Positions 18,894 through 28,236 of a DNA stretch of 64,000 nt are shown here, in pieces; the stretch's first letter is position 1; every line of letters starts with the position of its first letter. A model generated the notes under the pieces. That model did no database searches, was not told the origin of the DNA, and saw nothing but the letters and a program-made list of their open reading frames with translations. A program made the translations under genes and the position numbers. The stretch is taken from the NCBI GenBank assembly GCA_037441525.1, contig JBBISA010000011.1, positions 1 to 64,000 of the forward strand, in the 5' to 3' direction. The DNA comes from SKVR01 sp037441525. GTDB taxonomy: Bacteria > Bacteroidota > Bacteroidia > Bacteroidales > UBA7960.

Positions 18894-20978
18894 TTAGCGA
18901 TTGATGATTACTCTTTCAACAGCAACACCTTTTTCAGTCATTACCTGGATAAAATAGATACCTCTGTCGAAACCGCCAACAGCAATCTGAGCTCTGTCAG
19001 AACCTACTCTCTGGGCATGAACAACCTGACCCATAGCATTGATAACTCTCAGTTCTCTAATTTGGTTTTCAGAAACTACATTAACATAGTCGCGGGCGGG
19101 GTTGGGATATACACCAAGATTGTTGGAAATTACATCACGAACACTTAATACTTCGTCGTTGAACCATTTATTAAGTGAATTGGCTAAACCGGTGATGGTA
19201 AGTTCCCTGTTGGGGCCACCGTTTGGAAATTCGTGCTTATCATTGTTCCATGAACCATTAATTCTGAATTTGAATTCCAATTTGGTGCCATCTACAAGTT
19301 TGTCCAATTTAATGGTATAGGTATGGTCAGGATCGCCTACAGGAGTTAATCTGTAAGCTTCGCCACCACTCCAATCATTGAAATTACCGGCAACATCTAC
19401 AAAATCGGTAGCAGGGTTGAATTTGCCTAAAGAAGCCCAATAGCCCATTTTTACGCTAAGCACAGCGGTGGGGGTAGTGGCTGCAACGGCCAGGTCAGCA
19501 TCGGCAACAAGCAATACGTTGTCAATATAAACCGTTGTTGGACTTGCTAAACCACCCAGCATAAATTGAACTTTCTGGTCGGTAGTAGCGATGATTTGGT
19601 CAAAAATTACATCGAATTTATAAGTAGCGGGTTCTGTGGTGACGGGGAAGGTCCAGTCAGAACGTCCATTTCCGCTTCGTGAGTCATTTGTTCTACCATA
19701 ACGATTGTAGTTGTTTCCTGCTGTATCTTCAAAGTCAACATTGAAACTGCGTCCTTCAGAAGCCCAGGCTACAAACTGGAAAGTATATGGAATGTCCTTT
19801 TTAGCTTGCAAATTGTTTTGGCTAAATTGGTATCTCCAAGTATCTCCAGAAGCAACAGGAGTATGCACTGAAACACCATCAACAACGGTATGAGATGGAG
19901 AAGCATCGGTCCAGCCGCTCCAGAAGCGACCACCACCTCCTATTACTTCGTCGAATAGCCCGTTACGAATAAGATTCATTTCCCACACTGTTGCGACCTG
20001 TCCGCTAATCTTGATAGTGATTTCGTCAAATGCACCACCATTATCAGCAGCATCAGCAACCACGGTAACCATACCGTCAGCTACAGCGGTTAGCAATCCG
20101 TCGTTAGAAATTCTTGCTATACCGGTGCTTCCTTCTTTGATAGACCATTTAGCAGTTTTAAGGGTTGCATCCTCTGGAACTACTTCAAGTGATAATTGCA
20201 AGGTACCATTATCTTCGGTTACAAAGCGTCCTCCTTTGATTTTAAGTTCATCTACATAAACAGTTCCTCCAAAACCTTCAAACGTCACCAATCCAATTTC
20301 ATCCATGGTATTCCATGATTCGTTCCCGGGTGGTGTCCCTATGTTAGCCCAAACGGCACGTTTTCTGGCTGCATCGCCAGGGTCGCGGTCAATAACTGTA
20401 ACGTCAAAGCCGATTTTTTCTCCTCTATCAACAATATTACCATCTTTGTCTTTCAATGTAGCATAAGGAATGAACATTTCAAGGGTATAATCCGGGTCAT
20501 TCACTTTAAATGCCCAAATTGAATTATCACTGTCTGTAAAAGGGGTCCCATTGATGCGCGCCTGCACAGGTGTTGGAGCAAACTGATAGTGCCCGGTACT
20601 GCGGCCAGACATAGCACCTAAACCATCAACAAGTACATAGTTTACATCGAAATAGATTTCAGGACTATCATATTCCCAACGGTTACCGGATACCGCGTAA
20701 CTGGGGAGCCAATGATTATCCTTAACTGTAACAAAAACATACACACCATTGTCATCCCAAAGCATACGCCATGTACTTTCGCCAGGCGCACCAATTGAAG
20801 GAACCTCGGTTCTGAAAGGTTTGTCAATGTTATAAACGTGGGCGGTCTCCCAAATCTCATCGAGCACACCATCGATAACAGGAGCAACACGGGTTTTAGC
20901 AATAAGACCCTCAGGTTGCTGAGCGAAGGTTACTGTAACGAACAGGGCCATAGTTAAAAAAGTAATAACTTTTCTCAT
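18894..20978 (-). CDS. T9SS-exported multi-CBM carbohydrate-binding protein
   Basis: 694-aa surface protein with no catalytic domain seen. In order: signal peptide (about 1-19); CBM9/DOMON-like domain (about 25-230) with APVIDGVLDEIWE, YVFVTVKDNHW and YDSPEIYFDVN; a Big2-type Ig-like domain (about 245-325); a CBM4-like jelly roll beginning NLIRNGLFDE (about 335-495); an E-set/CBM20-48-like domain with VDVAGNFNDW (about 515-605); and a T9SS type-A tail starting GVYPNPARDYVNV. Likely tethers polysaccharide at the cell surface. It is monocistronic, with its own promoter and terminator, and divergent from the CotH-type protein. Confidence 0.8.
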   Translation of the reverse strand: MRKVITFLTMALFVTVTFAQQPEGLIAKTRVAPVIDGVLDEIWETAHVYNIDKPFRTEVPSIGAPGESTWRMLWDDNGVYVFVTVKDNHWLPSYAVSGNRWEYDSPEIYFDVNYVLVDGLGAMSGRSTGHYQFAPTPVQARINGTPFTDSDNSIWAFKVNDPDYTLEMFIPYATLKDKDGNIVDRGEKIGFDVTVIDRDPGDAARKRAVWANIGTPPGNESWNTMDEIGLVTFEGFGGTVYVDELKIKGGRFVTEDNGTLQLSLEVVPEDATLKTAKWSIKEGSTGIARISNDGLLTAVADGMVTVVADAADNGGAFDEITIKISGQVATVWEMNLIRNGLFDEVIGGGGRFWSGWTDASPSHTVVDGVSVHTPVASGDTWRYQFSQNNLQAKKDIPYTFQFVAWASEGRSFNVDFEDTAGNNYNRYGRTNDSRSGNGRSDWTFPVTTEPATYKFDVIFDQIIATTDQKVQFMLGGLASPTTVYIDNVLLVADADLAVAATTPTAVLSVKMGYWASLGKFNPATDFVDVAGNFNDWSGGEAYRLTPVGDPDHTYTIKLDKLVDGTKLEFKFRINGSWNNDKHEFPNGGPNRELTITGLANSLNKWFNDEVLSVRDVISNNLGVYPNPARDYVNVVSENQIRELRVINAMGQVVHAQRVGSDRAQIAVGGFDRGIYFIQVMTEKGVAVERVIINR

Positions 20979-21047
20979 AGTTCTGGTTTTTGATTAATAA
21001 TTAGTTTGATTTAGATTTTTAGATTGTAGTGTAAGTAGTACACGGTA

Positions 21048-21076
21048 CAAATATATTTATTATTTTTATCATCCAA
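21048..21076 (-). promoter_or_regulatory. promoter of the multi-CBM protein
   Basis: The minus strand reads TTG (21076-21074), then 18 nt, then TATATTTG (21055-21048). Both the box and its spacing match the Bacteroidota -33/-7 pattern. The predicted start near 21041 gives a leader of about 60 nt. Confidence 0.65.
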
Positions 21077-21186
21077 CAATTAGGCTCAAAATATTTGCCA
21101 TGACCTTTTTAATTAATTTTTTAAAACTAATTTTCAGCAATTTACCATTAAAAAACTTATCTAAATTATGAAAATCACACCCCTTA

Positions 21187-21202
21187 TAACTGTTAACAGT
21201 TA
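21187..21202. promoter_or_regulatory. 16-bp perfect palindrome, candidate operator
   Basis: TAACTGTTAACAGTTA is a perfect palindrome centred between the divergent promoters of the multi-CBM and CotH-type genes. It lies about 85 bp upstream of the plus-strand -7 box and 110 bp from the minus-strand TATATTTG. A dimeric regulator site is possible; no regulator gene is adjacent. Confidence 0.35.
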
Positions 21203-21272
21203 ATAATTGAACACAAATATGGTGTTTTTTGTACACTAACTCTTCTTAAAATTAACTTAACATAGAATTCTC

Positions 21273-21280
21273 TAACTTTG
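21273..21280 (+). promoter_or_regulatory. -7 promoter box for the CotH-type gene
   Basis: TAACTTTG matches TAnnTTTG and is followed by GC. It places transcription start near 21287 and leaves a very short leader (about 18 nt) before the ATG at 21305. Confidence 0.55.
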
Positions 21281-21304
21281 CAAACTATCAATTAAAAACG
21301 CACG

Positions 21305-24300
21305 ATGAAACATATTCTTTATCTGTTACTCTCTTTATATTTTTCAATTATACCGTTTTATAGCGATTCACAGGTTTTTGTTGATTGGGGCAGTGAATGG
21401 AGCTACTTCAAAGGGGTTGCAGAACCATCGCAACCTCAGGGATCATGGAGAACCAATTCTTTTAATGCATCAACATGGGCTCTGGGCAATGCACCCTTTC
21501 AGTATGGGGAAGGTACCTATGGTACCGTATTGGATGATATGCAGGGCAATTATTCAACCTTGTTTATCCGTAAAGAATTTTTCCTGGAAAATATTGACGA
21601 GATAGATAACTTATTGGTGGCTGTCGATTACGATGATGGTTATGCCCTATGGATTAACGGCAGTTTGGTAATAAATCGCAATGCCCCCGCACGGCTTGAA
21701 TTCAACCAGTTTGGTACGATTGATCATGAATCTGGCAATTATGATATTACAACGCTGACCATAGGTGAGCTAACCCTGATAAACGGTATCAATGTAGTTG
21801 CCATTCAGGGTTTTAATTATTCGCTATCGAGCAACGATTTTTACATCAATGCTTATTTGGAGGGAAAAAAAGGGATGCCTGTTGCCGGGAATGTCAGGGT
21901 TGATACCCGAAGCGGATTCTACACCGAAGTATTTACAACACAACTTACCGGAACCCAACCCGGCGACCCAATACATTATACCCTGGATGGTACAGATCCG
22001 CGTATTTCTTCAACAGCCCTAAAGGGTACTTCGCCTGTTCAGGTGACCATTGATCCCGACAGTAACCTTGGCGAAAGAGGTAAAACCGGGGGTGTGGTAT
22101 TGCGGGCATCAATCATAAAAACCGGGTTTTTGCCCGGCATCCCCACTACACGCAATTATATTTTTCTGAAGAAAGTAATAACCCAGACCCATCCGGGAGG
22201 CCCCTGGCCCACCGGCAACATTAACGGCCAGATAATTGACCTGCCAATGGATGCCCGTGTAACCAATGATGTGCGGTACAAAGAATTGATGGACGACGCT
22301 CTGCTTGATATTCCTACGATAGCAATAACTACGGCGCCAGATAACCTTTTCAATCCAATAAGTGGCATTTATGTGAATGCAAAATATCATGGCCGAACAT
22401 GGGAAAGACCTTCCAATGTAGAACTCATTTACCCTGATGGCCGACCCGGCTTCAATATCGATGCAGGTTTGCGTATCAGGGGAGGATGGAGTCGTCACCC
22501 TGAATTTCCTAAACATGCCTTCAGACTTTTTTTCCGATCTGAATATGGTGAATCAAAACTACGCTTCCCCCTGTTTGGTAATGATGGCGTAAGCACTTTC
22601 GATAAAATAGATTTTCGTACCAGTCAGAACTATTCATGGAGCAAAGGCGGCCCTGAGGGGGTTTATAATACCATGAACCGCGATGTTTTTTCGCGCGACA
22701 TACAGCGCGACATGGGGCACCCCTATACCCGCAGCCGGTATTATCATCTTTATATAAATGGCTTGTACTGGGGTATTTATCAATCTCAGGAAAGGGCCGA
22801 AGCCGACTTTGCCCAATCCTACCTGGGAGGTATCAGCGATGATTACGATGTGATAAAGGTAGATATTGGTGAAAACTGGAATCTTTACACCATAGAGGCA
22901 ACCGATGGTAATACCGATGCCTGGGAAGCTGTTTGGAGCATGACCCAAAAAGGATTTGCAGCCAATGCTGATTATTTTAATTTGATAGGCAGAACCCCGG
23001 CGGGAGAACCCGACCCATCAAAAACAGTATGGGTCGACATAGACAACCTCATCGATTATATGCTGATCATTTTCTACACCGGCAATTTTGATGCACCTGT
23101 ATCTAAATTTTCAAACAACTACAACCCCAATAACTTCTTTGCGATTTTTAACCGCACCCGAACCGACCAGGGGTTTAAATTCATCATTCATGATGCAGAG
23201 CATACCCTTTTGGCCAATCCGGTGGGCCCGGGGGTTGGACTTAACGAAAACCGAGTAAACATTGGCAACATAACTTTTGGTCAAATGAATGTTACCTCTT
23301 TTAGCAAATTTCATCCGCAATGGTTGCACCACCGGCTAACATCCAACCGCGAGTATCGCATGAGGTTTATTGACAGGGCTTACAAGCATTTTATACAAAA
23401 TGGGATATTGCAACCCGACAGCAATGTGAAACGCTTTAAAAGCACGGCCGACCAACTGCAGCTTGCCATCATTGCCGAGTCGGCACGCTGGGGCGACGTC
23501 TTTGTTTCGGTACCACGTACAAAGGACAAAGACTGGATACCAGCTGTAAACCAGGTAATCAATGATTATTTCCCCTATCGTACTGACATTGTTCTTGGAC
23601 AGTTGTTACAACAAAGCTTATATGCTATGCTTAAAGCACCTGTGGTAAAAAATGCCGGGGGTGAAGTAATAAAAGGGACAAAGTTGCGTATAGCCGATGA
23701 AACAGAGATTACCCTGGAAAACATCAATACCAACGGCACCATATTCTACACCTTCGATGGAACCGATCCGCGGGCCGTTGGCGGCCAAACATCTTCAACA
23801 GCCAAAGCAACTTCCAGTTTTGCCACCCTGAAAGCAATGCCGGGAACACAGTTGAAAGCCCGTATCAGGTGGGTAGATCTCTGGAGTCCACTTCATGAGA
23901 TTTATTTCCAGGATACTTCAGTTTTTGATTACCTTAAGGTTACTGAGATGCACTACAATCCCACTGACGAAGGAGATTTGAACGGTCAGGAACTGGAATT
24001 TATAGAGTTGAAAAATACCGGGAAACGCCCCATTGACCTTTCAGGAGTATCGTTTACCGAAGGGATACAGTATACGTTTGCTACTGGAACAATTGTCAAT
24101 CCAGGTGATTTTGTGGTACTTGCATCGAATAATGAAGCTTTTTCAGGTTTTTATCAGATGCCGACATCTCATCAGTATGCAGGCAGGCTTTCCAATTCAG
24201 GCGAAACAATAACCTTAAAGGCTTCAACCGGAGAGATTATTTTCTCCTATAGTTATTCGGACAAAGCCCCATGGCCCATTGAAGCCGATGGCAAAGGCCC

Positions 24301-25540
24301 GTCTTTAGTATCGGTGGAGGTAAACCCACGTGGAAACCCCGATACTTATGAGTACTGGACTCTCTCCAAATATAAAAGCGGTTCACCCTATGCCAATGAT
24401 GAAGCTTCCCAACTTATAATAACACTTCAACATTTAATAGAAAATCAGGCACAGGTTGTACTTAACCTGGATGAAATATTCGACACCCCCCCTGGCTCCA
24501 ATTATTACCAATTAATAAATGATCGTCCAGCCTATGCAGATGCCACCCTGTTGGGAGGTTTGCTTGCCCTGAAGCCACTGAAACGAGGGGATACCCGCAT
24601 TCACCTTACCATAACACCCGTTTCTGGTGCACCCTGGACCACCGCTTTCAGGGTACTTGTTCACCCACAGGCTCACCAGTTATCAAAGGGGGCCTATACT
24701 TTCGCCCAATGGCAGACCACCGAACCTGAATACTCTTACCCTGCAAATATGCTATTCCTTCAATCCGACATCAATGATCCCGGATTAGCCCATCCCCTGC
24801 TGTTCCCCTATTTTGTTGCCCACAACGACTACCACTCGAATGACCTGGACAAAATAGGGTTTCCATACTCCTTAACCGGACGCACACGGCTCAATGCCCT
24901 GGGCAGTGAGGGCATTTCGTTTATAAATACCGGCCGACAGCGCGATTTGGGTGGAGCGATGCTGGCCCTTGATACTCGCGGCATTACCAGCGCACAAGTC
25001 GATTGGACAGCAGGCACCGTGCTGCGAAACGATCGGGTGTATGCCCTAAGGTTGCAATACCGCACCGGCACCCAGGGTGAATGGCGCGACCTGCTCATCA
25101 ACGGACAGGTTCAGGAATACATTACCCAAGCCAATGGCCACTCAAGACAGATGGGACCTGTAATGCTTCCGGCCGAGTTGCTCAACCTTCCCAACCTGCA
25201 ACTTCTATGGAAGTACTACCATGTGTCGGGCAACAGTGGCTCACGCGCAGAACTGCGACTCGACAATATTTACATTACATCCACAGTGAATGTTGATGAA
25301 ATTGATACACCGGGATTCATTATATATTCCGCCGGAAATAAACTTTTCGCCAGTGTAAATCAGCCACAGAATGCCTTTGTAAAGGTTTACAACCTGATGG
25401 GCCAGGAAGTATTCAGCGCACCAATTGCAGACTCAGGGGTGCAGGCTTTCGAAATGCAATTATCGACCGGCATATATATAGCCCGCATTACCAATGGGTT
25501 TTTGGTGGAAAGCCGAAAAATTTTAATCAACAGCAGGTAA
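21305..25540 (+). CDS. T9SS-exported CotH-kinase/lamin-tail protein
   Basis: 1411-aa secreted protein. After a signal peptide comes a beta-rich domain, then a chitobiase-type C-terminal-like repeat with HYTLDGTDPR (near residue 223). A CotH domain spans about 335-780: it has IPTIAITTAP, an LRIRGGWSRHP segment and the acidic pair in IIHDAEHTLL near 628. A second FYTFDGTDPR unit follows near 815. A lamin-tail domain (about 880-1000) with LEFIELKNTG and a T9SS type-A tail with VYNLMGQEV (from about 1360) complete it. CotH proteins are atypical protein kinases in Bacillus spores; in Bacteroidota their substrate is unknown. The module order is common in large secreted proteins of this phylum. Confidence 0.8.
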   Translation: MKHILYLLLSLYFSIIPFYSDSQVFVDWGSEWSYFKGVAEPSQPQGSWRTNSFNASTWALGNAPFQYGEGTYGTVLDDMQGNYSTLFIRKEFFLENIDEIDNLLVAVDYDDGYALWINGSLVINRNAPARLEFNQFGTIDHESGNYDITTLTIGELTLINGINVVAIQGFNYSLSSNDFYINAYLEGKKGMPVAGNVRVDTRSGFYTEVFTTQLTGTQPGDPIHYTLDGTDPRISSTALKGTSPVQVTIDPDSNLGERGKTGGVVLRASIIKTGFLPGIPTTRNYIFLKKVITQTHPGGPWPTGNINGQIIDLPMDARVTNDVRYKELMDDALLDIPTIAITTAPDNLFNPISGIYVNAKYHGRTWERPSNVELIYPDGRPGFNIDAGLRIRGGWSRHPEFPKHAFRLFFRSEYGESKLRFPLFGNDGVSTFDKIDFRTSQNYSWSKGGPEGVYNTMNRDVFSRDIQRDMGHPYTRSRYYHLYINGLYWGIYQSQERAEADFAQSYLGGISDDYDVIKVDIGENWNLYTIEATDGNTDAWEAVWSMTQKGFAANADYFNLIGRTPAGEPDPSKTVWVDIDNLIDYMLIIFYTGNFDAPVSKFSNNYNPNNFFAIFNRTRTDQGFKFIIHDAEHTLLANPVGPGVGLNENRVNIGNITFGQMNVTSFSKFHPQWLHHRLTSNREYRMRFIDRAYKHFIQNGILQPDSNVKRFKSTADQLQLAIIAESARWGDVFVSVPRTKDKDWIPAVNQVINDYFPYRTDIVLGQLLQQSLYAMLKAPVVKNAGGEVIKGTKLRIADETEITLENINTNGTIFYTFDGTDPRAVGGQTSSTAKATSSFATLKAMPGTQLKARIRWVDLWSPLHEIYFQDTSVFDYLKVTEMHYNPTDEGDLNGQELEFIELKNTGKRPIDLSGVSFTEGIQYTFATGTIVNPGDFVVLASNNEAFSGFYQMPTSHQYAGRLSNSGETITLKASTGEIIFSYSYSDKAPWPIEADGKGPSLVSVEVNPRGNPDTYEYWTLSKYKSGSPYANDEASQLIITLQHLIENQAQVVLNLDEIFDTPPGSNYYQLINDRPAYADATLLGGLLALKPLKRGDTRIHLTITPVSGAPWTTAFRVLVHPQAHQLSKGAYTFAQWQTTEPEYSYPANMLFLQSDINDPGLAHPLLFPYFVAHNDYHSNDLDKIGFPYSLTGRTRLNALGSEGISFINTGRQRDLGGAMLALDTRGITSAQVDWTAGTVLRNDRVYALRLQYRTGTQGEWRDLLINGQVQEYITQANGHSRQMGPVMLPAELLNLPNLQLLWKYYHVSGNSGSRAELRLDNIYITSTVNVDEIDTPGFIIYSAGNKLFASVNQPQNAFVKVYNLMGQEVFSAPIADSGVQAFEMQLSTGIYIARITNGFLVESRKILINSR

Positions 25541-25548
25541 GGTTTAGC

Positions 25549-25582
25549 CCGGGTGGTAACTGCAATTCCCGCCCGGACTTTT
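25549..25582 (+). terminator. terminator after the CotH-type gene (copy 1)
   Basis: The stem CCGGGTGG / CCGCCCGG (one G-T pair) with a 12-nt loop is followed by ACTTTTCT. It lies right behind the stop at 25540. A close copy of the 3' arm occurs exactly 100 bp downstream. Confidence 0.6.
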
Positions 25583-25649
25583 CTAAGGACAGGATAGGAA
25601 TCAAAACTTCAGACCTTACTTGTGTTTGACTTAATGAGATAATTCAGGA

Positions 25650-25685
25650 CGGGTGGGAAGTGAAAGTCCCGCCCGGACTTATTTC
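25650..25685 (+). terminator. duplicated terminator hairpin (copy 2)
   Basis: The stem CGGGTGGGA / TCCCGCCCG repeats copy 1; the segment TCCCGCCCGGACTT recurs exactly 100 bp after its first occurrence. It sits just before the 3' end of the convergent SGNH gene and could stop transcription from either side. Confidence 0.5.
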
Positions 25686-25688
25686 ATG

Positions 25689-27944
25689 TCAGGAAAGCAT
25701 CATGGAAAGGATTTTAAGATGCGGATAGTTAGGATCGAGTTGTTTCAATTCCTGAAACAGCTGAGCAGCATCGTTGCGTTGTTCCAGAACCAGGTTCACC
25801 ATGATCATGGAATGAAGATACGCCGGGTCAAACCTGAACTGTTCATAATACTCCACGAACCAACGCCTTGCCTGCTCAGGCTCCTTGCGTTCGAGATAAA
25901 ACTCGGCTAAAAGTCTTCCTGCAATATGCGACCGGTAAATATTCATTGAAGCGAGGAGAACATCGATAGCTTCATTGGTCCGGTTAGCAGCCCCAAGGGT
26001 TTGGGCATGCAGAACCTGGTCGCGGGTCTGAAAGGGGATATAATCATCGAAGTAGTATTTCCTGGGTGGCACCTGAAGAAACTGCCGCGCATTGGCAGCT
26101 TCAAGGGCACCGGCAATGGTTTTGGCCTGTTCATTCTGGTTATTGTACACAAGAGCGGCGTAGAGTTTTCCCATTACATTGGGTTTGCGGTCTTCGGGGG
26201 CTAAATCCAAGGCTTGTTCAAAATACTTTATAGCTGAGGAAAGATCACCTTTTATGAGGTAAATTTCACCAATTCGGAACCGTGCAAAGAAAGATTCTTC
26301 AAACTCCAGAGACCGCAAATAATAATTCAGTGCCCTGGGCAAATCGGAAAGCTGGAGCAAGCTGGATGCTGCATCGCGGTAATTTTCAGCGATGTAAGGA
26401 TTCATTCGCAGCAGCGCTTCATACTCGCGATAGGCCAATTCGGGCCGTCCTATCTTCTCATATCTACTGGCCAACTGAACCCTTGCCGTGGTAAGGTCCA
26501 ATGATGGATTTCTCATAACGTTAAAGGCCAGCGAATCGACAAAACCTCGGGTACGATAGGTTTGGGCGTAGCTTACAGACTGACTGTCGTCTTTCACGAA
26601 TGGCCAGTGCCGCATAAGTTGTTGAATGCGATGGTGAGCAAGAAGCCGGTCGAGATCGGTAACACCCCAGTTGTTTTTGTAATATTCCCGTGAAGGGATT
26701 TGTTTCCGTTGTTCGCCTAATACCCCCGAAGCAGCAATGGCGTTGAAAAATGCCTCAGCCATGAGAAAATTCCCTTCAATATTGGGGTGAACATGCTCAG
26801 TCATATAATTGTTGCCAATGAGCCGGTTAGGTGAGTTCTCATTAAAATGATCGAGCATAGGTACCTTGTACGCGTTGTATTTTTTGGTTAGCTCCCCTAT
26901 GATTTGGTTTATATCTTCACTTGCTCTGAAACGCAGGCAATCGAGATCCTTTGCACGGTAATAGAGGTTAAATGCACTCTCATAATCGCCATCAGCTTCC
27001 GCCAGCCTGGCCCGGTTATAAACGTCAGCAGCAGCCTCAAGGGTATCAGTTGCCATGGAATTGAAGGGTTCCATACCGTTGATGTTACTTACCATTTCAC
27101 TGTAAAATACAGGAACCCCTTTTTTTGCGGCATGATTAAGAACTTCGCTCATATTTTGACGATAATGGCGCATGGTAATATTGTATTCATTGCTGTGAAG
27201 CAAAATATCGGCATTGGCCACAATCCGCTTCATGAGTGTACCCGTCGTCTTTTCGGCTCCGGCCCTGGCAATTTTCATGGCTATGCTGGTAATGCCCTGG
27301 CGAAACATCTGATATGTCCTGAAGTCCATAAACCACAAATGAAGTTTTACAAGGGATCGGTTTCTGCTCATGGTTTCGTTGGAACCTATACCAAAAGCGC
27401 CATAGAACTCATTGTGACCTTCGTAGATGAGTATGGCGTCGGGGCTCCAGGCAAGTATCTGACCAATGAAATCGCGAAGGGTAAAACTGTTGATGGCCGT
27501 AATAGATGTGTTTACCATTTCAATACGCTTGCCGGGCCAGGCATCTTCCAGCTGCTGGTGCAAAATGCGGGAAAACATAATATTGCGGTCGTAAGGAAAA
27601 CCATAAACCACCGAACTGCCCATTACAAATACCCTGAAGGTATTTTCAGGTTTTTTCTTCAGAAAAATATCGTTGGCCGGAGACGTATATTCCAGTTTCT
27701 GAAAATATTTCCTGCCGATCTCCGGGTTCACGATCATATACTTTTCATACCCTTCAACCTCATTGGGAATAAACAATTTAAGATTTCCGCCATACCCAAA
27801 CAACCTTAATAACACTTCTAACATAATCAGAAACACGATGGGCAACAACAGGGCAATAAGTTTAAAAACTCTCTGCCTGCCTGGTGAAATTGCCTGGGCA
27901 GGTTTTTTTTCTGATTTTTTTACAGGTTTTTTTGCCTTAGCCAT
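25689..27944 (-). CDS. membrane SGNH/GDSL hydrolase with C-terminal TPR repeats
   Basis: A Lys-rich cytoplasmic N-terminus (1-25) and one transmembrane helix (about 26-49) precede a periplasmic SGNH-hydrolase domain. Block I is VMGSSVVYGFP with the nucleophile serine at 110 or 111. The block III Asn is in YEGHNEFYG (about 178). The C-terminal catalytic His lies in TEHVHPNIEGNF. From about residue 480 the chain becomes TPR-like helical repeats, for example YREYEALLRMNPYIAENYRDA and AIKYFEQALDLAPEDR. SGNH enzymes are esterases, lipases or O-acetyl transferases/esterases; substrate here is unknown, though deacetylation of a glycan or exopolysaccharide is conceivable. Start ATG 27944 is clear. 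Monocistronic and convergent with the CotH-type gene. Confidence 0.8.
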   Translation of the reverse strand: MAKAKKPVKKSEKKPAQAISPGRQRVFKLIALLLPIVFLIMLEVLLRLFGYGGNLKLFIPNEVEGYEKYMIVNPEIGRKYFQKLEYTSPANDIFLKKKPENTFRVFVMGSSVVYGFPYDRNIMFSRILHQQLEDAWPGKRIEMVNTSITAINSFTLRDFIGQILAWSPDAILIYEGHNEFYGAFGIGSNETMSRNRSLVKLHLWFMDFRTYQMFRQGITSIAMKIARAGAEKTTGTLMKRIVANADILLHSNEYNITMRHYRQNMSEVLNHAAKKGVPVFYSEMVSNINGMEPFNSMATDTLEAAADVYNRARLAEADGDYESAFNLYYRAKDLDCLRFRASEDINQIIGELTKKYNAYKVPMLDHFNENSPNRLIGNNYMTEHVHPNIEGNFLMAEAFFNAIAASGVLGEQRKQIPSREYYKNNWGVTDLDRLLAHHRIQQLMRHWPFVKDDSQSVSYAQTYRTRGFVDSLAFNVMRNPSLDLTTARVQLASRYEKIGRPELAYREYEALLRMNPYIAENYRDAASSLLQLSDLPRALNYYLRSLEFEESFFARFRIGEIYLIKGDLSSAIKYFEQALDLAPEDRKPNVMGKLYAALVYNNQNEQAKTIAGALEAANARQFLQVPPRKYYFDDYIPFQTRDQVLHAQTLGAANRTNEAIDVLLASMNIYRSHIAGRLLAEFYLERKEPEQARRWFVEYYEQFRFDPAYLHSMIMVNLVLEQRNDAAQLFQELKQLDPNYPHLKILSMMLS

Positions 27945-28174
27945 GGGTATAGATTATTGAAAGTGGAATAGTTAATTGATAGCCAACACTGCAAATTCAG
28001 ACGTAGTGAAAATGTATGTTCCGGCGCCGAAATTACTACTTCCTGAAAAACAACGGAAAAGTTGGTTAAAAAAAGTTGTGCGCTGAAAATATAACTATCA
28101 TATTATCAATAACAAGAATCGAAAACAATACCCATGTATATGTTAAGGGAAATTCATAATCAGGAATAATGGTG

Positions 28175-28182
28175 TATATTTG
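28175..28182 (+). promoter_or_regulatory. -7 promoter box for the GH10-GH5-GH16 operon
   Basis: TATATTTG matches TAnnTTTG and predicts a start near 28189 with a leader of about 48 nt. The rest of the 290-bp divergent region (27945-28236) shows no other feature I can support. Confidence 0.5.
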
Positions 28183-28236
28183 ACAACCCCAAACACCCTA
28201 TACATTTAACATATTAGCCACCAAATTTCTTAAAGA

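Noticed and set aside
26904..27809. 301-aa plus-strand ORF
   Set aside because: Lies wholly antisense to the SGNH/TPR gene, whose catalytic motifs are intact. No start context or family motifs.
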